Source: Prasinococcaceae sp. CCMP 1430 (Eukaryota; Prasinodermophyta; Palmophyllophyceae; Prasinococcales; Prasinococcaceae). Taken from it: a stretch of 17,725 bases of DNA. The stretch's first letter is position 1; every line of letters starts with the position of its first letter. This document shows, in pieces, positions 6,510 through 12,364 of this stretch. The position numbers and the translations under genes were made by a program. The stretch lies in contig RQSC01000014.1 in NCBI GenBank assembly GCA_013416795.1, positions 467,974 through 485,698 on the forward strand. The letters run 5' to 3'. The notes beneath the pieces are model-generated. The model was not told where the DNA came from. It ran no database searches and saw only the letters and a program-made list of their open reading frames with translations.

Positions 6510-8573
6510 TCACGTGGCCCTGACCTCCTTGCTCGCCGCGTGCCCCCGGTCCCACACGCAGTAGAGGTTGCGCCCGCCGCCCTCGAGCGCGTACTGCACG
6601 TACCGGCGCCGGGGGCGCAGGTGCGGGAACGCGTCGCTGTCCCCGTTGATGTGTGTGTGGCCGTACACATGGACGTCTGCGTCGACGGCGTCGATCTGCT
6701 CGTCGAGCTCGAGGCAGCCCACCGCCTTGGCCATCTCAGGCACGCACGTCGAGAATGGCAGCTCGCGCCGCGGCAGGAAGTGCGACAAGGTCAGCACGCG
6801 ATCGCCCTCCTCGCGCTTGAAGGTGCGCATCTGCGCCTCGTTGAGCTTGAGCATAATCTTCCACGCGACCAGGTGGTCCACGGGCCACTTGCAAAACTTG
6901 TCAAAGCGGACTCTCCCTGGCCGCGGGTCATCAACGTCGTACTCGTGGCTGTACCAGCTGTAGAGCGGAACGACGAACAGGCCGCGCGCCACCTCGGCGG
7001 GCGCCACCTCGACGCCGAGTTCGTCGCAACAATCGACGAGCGACAGCAGCTTACACACTGAATCAGGAAAGTCTCTGTCCTCTAGCCCCGGGCGGATCCA
7101 GAGGTCGTGGTTGCCTGGAACGTAGAAGACGCGCCTGAACTTCGCCTTGAGCTTACGCAACCCCTGGCGCACGGCGTTCAGCGTGTCGCCCACGTCGCCG
7201 GCGACGAGCAGCACGTCCTCCTGAAAGTTGGTGTCGTGGATGGTGGAGCACCAGCCGATGTTGCCGTTCGTGTCAACGTGCAGGTCGGAGCACGCGAACA
7301 CGCGCGTGGATGTGCGCGGACGATGTGCGTGCGCGCGCGCCCAGCGCGCGAGACGCTTGCGCGCCCGCGGCGAATCCCATCTGCACATCGCGCCGAAGGC
7401 GTCTGAGCGCGCCTGGCGGAGCGAGCTCAGCTCGGACGCGGCGACGCCTGCTGCGTTGCACGCCTGTAGGCCACGAGCGGCTTGCCAGTACGCTTCTTCA
7501 GCCTCACCCGCACCAAGCTGCGCGGCCACCGCGCGCACATGCGCACGCGGCCAAGCGGGGGCGTGTGCGAGTGCACTGCGTGCGTCCGCCAGAGCCCCCT
7601 CCCACTCGCCGAGCTTCGCGCGGCAGGCAGAGCGATTGGACAGAAGACGCGCGGCGGCATCGCCGCGCGTGGCGTATGGCAGCGTGCGCGAGTACGCGTT
7701 CGCAGCAGCCTCGTAGCGGCCCTCCTTGAATGCCGCGTCGCCATCGGCCTTTTCTGCCCCCGCGCGCTCACCACCGTCAACCGCGAGAATCGCGCGCTCG
7801 TACTCACGATTTGAAGGGTCGAGCGCAAGCGCGCGTTCGTACGCCTTGCGCGCGTCCGAGTGGCGCCCAAGTCCATAGCACGCCACCGCTCGTCGGGCAT
7901 GCGCCTTCGGCCACCCTGGGCGCAGCGAAACGCAGGCTTCGGCATGCTGCAGCGCACGCTGGTGGTCATCGCACGCTGACCTTGCCGCGGCGGCATTAGA
8001 CAGTAGCGTGGCGCGTTCCCTCGCGTCGACGGCGTCCTCCTCGCCACCACCAAAGATCTCGCTGCAGTCCTCGAGCATCGCAAGCATGCGTTCGTAGAGC
8101 CGGGCGGCGAGCTCGTGGCGGCCGGCCTTGAAGAGGCCCGCCGCGCGCTCGCGGTCATTCGAGCCGAGCGAGATTACGTCTCGGCACATCTTGAGGCCAC
8201 TTCTGCATCCTTCATCAGCGGCGGTGACCTGCAGGCCCGCCATGAAGGCCGCCTCTGCTTCGCTGAAGCGCGCGAGGTAGAACAGCGCGGTGCCGCGGCG
8301 GCCGTGGCCCTTGGCCCATCGGGGGCGCGCGCGCAGGCCGCGATCGGCGTCGGCCAGCGCGTCCTCGAAGCGCCCTAGCTTTGCGAGCGCGGCGCTGCGA
8401 TTGCCGAGCGGGCGCACGTCATCAACAGGCGCGCCCTCGCGCACGGCTTCCGTGTAGTGCCTCACGGCTTCCGACCACGCTCCCCGCCGGAACGCCTCGT
8501 TGCCGCGTGAGCGCGCCGCCTCGCCCGCGGACGACATCCTCGCCGCGCGCGCGGGGACCCATGCGCGGCGCAT
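6510..8573 (-). CDS. TPR-repeat protein fused to a calcineurin-like metallophosphoesterase
   Basis: From the ATG at 8573 the protein is 687 residues (675 from the second ATG at 8537, which starts MSSAGEAARSRGNEAF directly at the TPR fold). Three TPR blocks of the Sti1/Hop kind follow, around residues 13-130, 155-290 and 295-400, each with paired helices and NRSAA- or SNAAAA-type cores. The C-terminal domain has the complete metallophosphoesterase metal-binding set: D430-x-H432, G459-D-x-x-D463, G487-N-H-D490, H598 and G638-H-T-H641. The text VFYVPGNHDLWIR and a CKWP motif recall a plant/algal calcineurin-like phosphatase family. The substrate is unknown; TPRs suggest recruitment to a partner such as a chaperone tail, which is inference. 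No intron is needed. Sequence above 8573 in the same frame lacks coding character and overlaps the divergent gene. Confidence 0.85.
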   Translation of the reverse strand: MRRAWVPARAARMSSAGEAARSRGNEAFRRGAWSEAVRHYTEAVREGAPVDDVRPLGNRSAALAKLGRFEDALADADRGLRARPRWAKGHGRRGTALFYLARFSEAEAAFMAGLQVTAADEGCRSGLKMCRDVISLGSNDRERAAGLFKAGRHELAARLYERMLAMLEDCSEIFGGGEEDAVDARERATLLSNAAAARSACDDHQRALQHAEACVSLRPGWPKAHARRAVACYGLGRHSDARKAYERALALDPSNREYERAILAVDGGERAGAEKADGDAAFKEGRYEAAANAYSRTLPYATRGDAAARLLSNRSACRAKLGEWEGALADARSALAHAPAWPRAHVRAVAAQLGAGEAEEAYWQAARGLQACNAAGVAASELSSLRQARSDAFGAMCRWDSPRARKRLARWARAHAHRPRTSTRVFACSDLHVDTNGNIGWCSTIHDTNFQEDVLLVAGDVGDTLNAVRQGLRKLKAKFRRVFYVPGNHDLWIRPGLEDRDFPDSVCKLLSLVDCCDELGVEVAPAEVARGLFVVPLYSWYSHEYDVDDPRPGRVRFDKFCKWPVDHLVAWKIMLKLNEAQMRTFKREEGDRVLTLSHFLPRRELPFSTCVPEMAKAVGCLELDEQIDAVDADVHVYGHTHINGDSDAFPHLRPRRRYVQYALEGGGRNLYCVWDRGHAASKEVRAT

Positions 8574-8657
8574 GTGCCACCCACTCTGCCTTGCTCCGTC
8601 CGCCCCACCACCACCACCACCGGCGCGCCCATCCGCGGCGCCGGCGCCCGCCTCGCG
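8574..8657. promoter_or_regulatory. Short divergent promoter region (84 bp)
   Basis: This gap separates the outer ATG of the TPR-phosphoesterase gene (minus) from the ATG of the small tail-anchored gene (plus). It contains a CCACCA repeat and GC-rich sequence and no TATA box. Both genes must share transcription start sequence here, or their leaders overlap. Confidence 0.4.
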
Positions 8658-8894
8658 ATGTCGCGACGCTGCGCGCAGGAGCCCGTCCCTCGGCACGTGG
8701 ACCCCGAGGCTCCGCGGGTGGCGCGGGACCCGAACCGCGCGCTCACGAGCGAGACGGCTCTGCACAAGGCGCGCAAGGACAGCGCGCGGCGGCAGTCGGA
8801 CCGCCACGCCGTCGTACTGCTCGCCATCGCCGTCGTCGGCGTCATCGTCTTCTTCGGAGCCGCGGCCGCGTACCTGTTGGGGCGCTACGGCTGA
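8658..8894 (+). CDS. Small tail-anchored membrane protein, 78 aa
   Basis: The first ATG gives 78 residues. The N-terminal half is charged and polar, with a Lys/Arg-rich stretch (HKARKDSARRQSDRH). One strong hydrophobic helix (VVLLAIAVVGVIVFFGAAAAYLL) ends three to four residues before the stop. That is the layout of a tail-anchored protein with a cytosolic N-terminus, as in many small ER or organelle membrane proteins. I do not recognise the family; it does not look clearly like RAMP4/SERP. Upstream in-frame sequence opens only with GTG and is Thr/Pro-rich, so 8658 is the better start. An AATAAG at 8984-8989 could serve its 3' end. Confidence 0.6.
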   Translation: MSRRCAQEPVPRHVDPEAPRVARDPNRALTSETALHKARKDSARRQSDRHAVVLLAIAVVGVIVFFGAAAAYLLGRYG

Positions 8895-9069
8895 GTGCGC
8901 CAAGGGAGGGGTCGCTGGCTGCGCTGGCACCACGCACGACGGCGCGGCGCCCGGCGCCGCGCCGCGCGCGCCACTCCCACAGTAATAAGATCTTGCACTC
9001 TTCACACCGGCCGCGCGGCGCGAGCGGGCGCGCCGACGGGGTGGTGGTGGCCGTCCCTCGCGCGCCTCC

Positions 9070-9378
9070 TCAGTCGTCGGCGCCCGGGATCTGCAGGAAG
9101 AACGACTCTTGCCTCTGGAAGCCGAGCTCTCCGAGCGTGCTGCCCGCCGCGTCCGACGCGCGCTGCATCACGCGCCTGGGAAACTGCGTGACGAGCTTCG
9201 CCGCGTCCGAGCCGCCGTCGGCGCCCTCCGCGGCCACCCAGTCGAAGAGCGACAGCAGGCAGTCGGACGAGGCGAACGCGCGCGTCAGCCGGCCGCCCTG
9301 CGGCAGCCGGACCATGACGCGCACGACGCCCTCGGCGCCTTCGGCGGGGGCGGCGGGGACGCGCGCGGCGGCCTTCAC
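9070..9378 (-). CDS. UBX-domain protein, C-terminal exon (5' part not found)
   Basis: UBX domains dock adaptors onto the N-domain of the AAA ATPase p97/Cdc48. Residues about 17-98 fit the fold: VVRVMVRLPQGGRLTRAF, a helix around SLFDWV, the p97-contacting loop in LVTQFPRRVM, and the terminal TLGELGFQRQESFFLQI. The protein ends shortly after, at TGA, as is usual for UBX proteins. The listed start is GTG. The frame stays open to a TGA at 9505-9507 without any ATG, passing through poly-Ala and poly-Lys. A CGCAG acceptor at 9430-9426 would start an exon at 9425, giving a Lys-rich linker into the UBX domain. The donor exon would have to lie antisense to, or beyond, METTL5. A truncated relic is the alternative. 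Confidence 0.75.
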   Translation of the reverse strand: MKAAARVPAAPAEGAEGVVRVMVRLPQGGRLTRAFASSDCLLSLFDWVAAEGADGGSDAAKLVTQFPRRVMQRASDAAGSTLGELGFQRQESFFLQIPGADD

Positions 9379-9386
9379 ACACTCCC

Positions 9387-9403
9387 TTTTTTTTTTTTTT
9401 TTT
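9387..9403 (+). repeat. Poly-T run (17 nt)
   Basis: Seventeen T residues interrupt GC-rich sequence between the UBX exon and METTL5. On the plus strand the run is followed by GCCCCACGCGGCAG, which resembles a polypyrimidine tract with a 3' splice site. On the minus strand the same run would encode lysines in the UBX frame. Confidence 0.9.
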
Positions 9404-9427
9404 GCCCCACGCGGCAGAGGTGGGCCT

Positions 9428-9459
<32 letters not shown>
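9428..9459 (+). repeat. (GCG/CGG) trinucleotide repeat, about 10.7 units
   Basis: An uninterrupted 32-nt GCG repeat lies about 92 bp before the METTL5 ATG, in its presumed 5' untranslated region. In the opposite strand it would encode alanines in the open UBX frame. Confidence 0.9.
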
Positions 9460-9551
9460 AGTGTGCGCACGGCAGCCGTGGCGGTGGCGTTGGCGGCGGC
9501 GGGGTCAGTGCGCGGACAGCGGCCGCGACGGCCGCGGCGGCCGCGCGCGCG

Positions 9552-10313
9552 ATGAAGCTGCGCGAGCTGGAGGGCGCGCTGGGCGAGGTGCGGCCGTTCG
9601 GCAAGCCGAAGGTGGCGCTGGAACAGTACCCCACGGGCGCCCACCTCGCGGCGTGCATGCTGCACACGATGGCGGGCGCCTTCGACGAGCTGGAGGGGTG
9701 CGTGGTGGCCGACCTCGGCTGCGGGACGGGGGTGCTCAGCATCGGCGCGGCGCTCGCGGGGGCCGAGCGCGTGGTTGGCGTCGACGTGGACCCCGACGCG
9801 CTCGCCATTTGCAAGGAGAACATCGACGACTTCGAGCTCGAGGGAGAGATTGACCTCCTGCACGCCGCAATCGGCGCAGGCGTCCCGCTACCGATGTGCG
9901 CACGCGCCCCGGCCGCGCTGCATGTCAGATGCGCCCAGACGACTCGTCGCGCACCCCCCTCTCGCAGATGCGGAGCTGACCCCCTCGCCGCGCCGTGCCC
10001 GCACGACAGTCGCCCTGGCAGCGTGGACGTCGTCGTGATGAACCCTCCATTCGGCACCAAGACCAAGGGCGCGGACGCGGCGTTCATGGCCGCCGCGCGG
10101 GCGCTGGAGCCCCGTGCTGTGTGGTCGCTGCATAAATCAAGCACGCGTGGCTTCCTGGAGAAGCACGCACTCAAGACGCTTGGGTTCTCGAGCGCGGAGG
10201 TCGTCGCCGAGATGCGGTACGATTTGCCGAAGACCTACAAGTTCCACAAGAAGGCCTCGCTCGACATCGAGGTTGACCTGTGGCGCTTCGGGCTCGAGCG
10301 CGACGAGGACTGA
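9552..10313 (+). CDS. METTL5: 18S rRNA N6-adenosine methyltransferase METTL5
   Basis: METTL5 (with TRMT112 in characterised organisms) places a single m6A in the decoding region of 18S rRNA. The sequence follows the family from end to end: MKLRELEGAL, FGKPKVALEQYPTGAHLAA, the SAM-binding motif ADLGCGTGVLSIG (residues 53-65), the acidic VDVD, the catalytic NPPFG (164-168), then LHKSSTRGF and YDLPKTYKFHKKASLDIEVDL. Unspliced length is 253 residues against about 209 in animals. Most of the excess is a Cys/Arg-rich stretch at 115-140 that coincides with a probable 72-nt in-frame intron, so the spliced protein would be 229 residues. The ATG at 9552 is the first and fits the family start. The gene diverges from the UBX exon and converges on DCP2. 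Confidence 0.96.
   Translation: MKLRELEGALGEVRPFGKPKVALEQYPTGAHLAACMLHTMAGAFDELEGCVVADLGCGTGVLSIGAALAGAERVVGVDVDPDALAICKENIDDFELEGEIDLLHAAIGAGVPLPMCARAPAALHVRCAQTTRRAPPSRRCGADPLAAPCPHDSRPGSVDVVVMNPPFGTKTKGADAAFMAAARALEPRAVWSLHKSSTRGFLEKHALKTLGFSSAEVVAEMRYDLPKTYKFHKKASLDIEVDLWRFGLERDED
9896..9967 (+). other. Predicted in-frame intron of METTL5 (72 nt)
   Basis: The donor is GAT|GTGCGCACG and the acceptor CCCCTCTCGCAG|ATGCGG, with a C/T-rich tract before the acceptor. The length is a multiple of three and contains no stop, so both spliced and retained forms keep the frame. Splicing changes Met115 to Ile and removes 24 residues that have no counterpart in the family. Confidence 0.65.
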
Positions 10314-10501
10314 GGACTGTACACGCGTGCTCTTGTTGTAGTCTAGTCTAGCTATTGTACCATAGGTGCCAACCGAGAGCTCGCCACGCCAGCCTCCACG
10401 CGCACCATAATATCCCCGACGACCGTGGAACAGCTGCACGAAGGAGCGTGGCGTACAGATACAGCTTACAGTATGTCACATCGCGCGCGGCTGTTTCATC
10501 C
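10314..10501. terminator. Convergent 3' region of METTL5 and DCP2
   Basis: This 188-bp stretch between the two stop codons holds both 3' untranslated regions. The motif TTGTAGTCTAGTCTAGCT begins at 10336, 22 bp after the METTL5 stop. A related sequence lies after the R3H gene near 16841-16866. A role in 3' end formation is inference. Confidence 0.3.
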
Positions 10502-11826
10502 TCATGCCGCTTGCGCATGGGCAAGGTGCGCATCGACCGCGCTCATGACGGCCCGCGCGTCGAGCTGCCAGCCCGCGAGGGCGGCGCTGGCTGGCCCAGC
10601 ATCCGCCGCCGCGTGCTGTTGCCGCTCTGGCTGCTTTCCCCCGCGCACGGACGGCGAGGCCTGCGCGGTGACGCCTGCCGCGCCTTCGAGCGCCGCGAGC
10701 GTCATCGCACCCTCTGGCACGGCAAGCGGCTCCACCAGAGGGGGCGCCTGGATGCCTGGCATGCCTCCCACGCCACCCATCGGGAAGTTGAAATCAGACA
10801 TGCCAGGCAGGTGCATGTCCATGCCATCGTAGTACTGCGCCTGCTGGGCGCCTCCGGCCACCGCGCCCTGCGGGACAGCGCGGGCGCTCTTGGAGTCAGC
10901 GACGCTCGTTGAGCTGCGCATGGGGCAGGGAGAGAGGGCGAGGGCCGGGGGGGGGGGTGGGATGGGGGACATTGACGCACCTTCTTCTTGAGGTCCTTGA
11001 TGTACCTGCGGAGGGGCTTGACAAACGGGTGCACATTCCAGTACTTGTTGCCATTGGCGCCCTTGGCGTCGCGCGTGGTGGGCAGGTCGGCCACCTTGTG
11101 CCACTCTATCTTCGATATCTCCTTGCGCGCGATGGGCGCCATTCTGGCGGCGTCCTCGTCGCAACCCCGCACGATGTACATTCGGCTCACCTGCCCCGCC
11201 ATGGTCACCTCGAGGAAGGTCTCGGGGTCCACCAGCGTCTCGAGGTTGAGGCCGGTCTCCTCATACACCTCGCGCGAGGCGCAGATCGCCGGGTCCTCAT
11301 CCTTGTTGACCTTGCCACGCGGGAAGCCCCAACTCGCACCCGCCTTCCATCCCTTCACCATCAGCGCCCGGCTGCACGCCGAATTGAGCACGATGCAGCC
11401 GTAGACTGGCACGGTCACCTTGTAGGAGGTGAAGCTCTTGTAGATCGTGTCGAGGTGGCCTACGTAGGGCCGCAGCGACACGCACGTGGTGAACAGGTGC
11501 GTCGCGAACTCACGCAGAGAGAGTGACTTGAGGTCGGTCCTCTTCTCGCGCACGAAGTCCTCGTAGAACCAGTGCGCCTGCTCTACGAGGAACATGATCC
11601 GCTCGAAGGACGCCAGCTCCTCGGCGGGGCAGTTCAGGATGAAGCGCGAGCACAGATCCTCGCACGTCAGCGCGTCTGGCAGGCCCGTCGGCGCCTGCTT
11701 CTTCTTCTTGGCCTTCTTTCCCTGCTGCTGCTGCGGCTGCGGCTGCGGCTGCGGCGGCTGCGGCGGCAGCAGCACTGGCTGCTGCGGCGTGGGCAGCAGC
11801 TGCGGCTGACCCGGCGCGGATGCCAT
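10502..11826 (-). CDS. DCP2: mRNA-decapping enzyme DCP2 (Nudix hydrolase)
   Basis: DCP2 hydrolyses the m7G cap to commit mRNA to 5'-3' decay in the cytoplasm and P-bodies. After a Pro/Gln and Lys-rich leader, the N-terminal regulatory domain reads DLCSRFILNCPAEEL and QAHWFYEDF. The Nudix box spans residues 171-193: GKVNKDE then SREVYEETGL, with catalytic Glu189/Glu190 in a complete GX5EX7REVXEEXG pattern. Box B ends in HPFVKPLRRYIKDLKKK (residue 282). The start is the ATG at 11826; upstream in-frame sequence lacks coding character. A downstream frame to TGA at 10502 clearly looks coding (QYYDGMDMHLPGMSDFNFP, then GWQLDARAVMSAVDAHLA) and must be the tail. Joining it depends on the splice site: donor 11005 with acceptor 10914 gives 410 residues in frame. 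The stronger donor at 10980 gives a stop after five residues. Confidence 0.93.
10914..10980 (-). other. Candidate DCP2 intron (67 nt; alternative donor at 11005 gives 92 nt)
   Basis: On the minus strand, AAG|GTGCGTCAA at 10980 pairs with CTGCCCCATGCGCAG|CTCAAC at 10914, after a long C-rich tract. This matches the other introns here but puts the next exon in a frame that ends at once (LNERR then stop). CAG|GTACATC at 11005-11004 with the same acceptor gives a 92-nt intron and continues in the open C-terminal frame. Other options are a GC donor at 10978 or an acceptor at 10889. Confidence 0.55.
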
Positions 11827-12364
11827 TGCGACGTGCGTGGGCGCGCGCGCCCCGGTGAGCGCGGGGTGTGCCTCCGCACACCCACTCCTCACCACACCCA
11901 CCCACCCACCCCCTCGACCCCCTCCACCCCGCTCGCGCAGCAGCCGCCGACGGCTGCAGGGGGGAAAAACGTCCAGAGCTCAAACTTTGCCTTTTCGCGC
12001 GAAAATGCATGCCTTTTGATACGGGTCACAGAGTCGCCCGTTTGTATATCATTCATACATTTGAATGTTCTATTCTTGTCAGTGCGTGTGCGGTGCGTCG
12101 CGATCCGCTCTCTCCGCGCGCGCGCGCGCGCGCGCGGGGGCGGCGGTGCCGGGCAGGCGCGGAGGGACCCCTTCCCCCGCCCATCGCCACACCGCCTTCC
12201 CTCGGCGCACCTGAGGCTTCAATCGCGGGACGCGATGGCTGCCGTGCGGGCGGTGGCGGCGGCGAGGGCGGCGGCCGGTGCGCGCTGCACACCCCGCGCG
12301 CGCGCAGCGCGCGTCCGCAGCGTGCGCGAGGGTGCGTGAGGCGGCGAGGAAGAGGGGCGGCACG
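11827..12364. promoter_or_regulatory. Divergent promoter region between DCP2 and SART1
   Basis: This 538-bp head-to-head region has a C-rich stretch (CCCACC repeats near 11887-11935) and an AT-rich pocket at about 11995-12075. Within the pocket are TTTGTATATCATTC and a small inverted repeat CATTCA-TACATT-TGAATG (12050-12067). A pure (CG)11 run at 12115-12136 could adopt Z-DNA. The AT pocket is the best candidate core promoter. No further gene is seen. Confidence 0.5.

Noticed and set aside
8984-8989. AATAAG as a firm poly(A) signal for the tail-anchored gene
   Set aside because: One hexamer near a stop codon is weak evidence, and other gene ends here show no AATAAA-like signal.
10914-10978. 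GC-AG intron (GC donor at 10978) to keep the DCP2 frame
   Set aside because: It would work in frame but needs a rare donor when a GT donor two bases upstream and another at 11005 exist. Kept only as a minor alternative.
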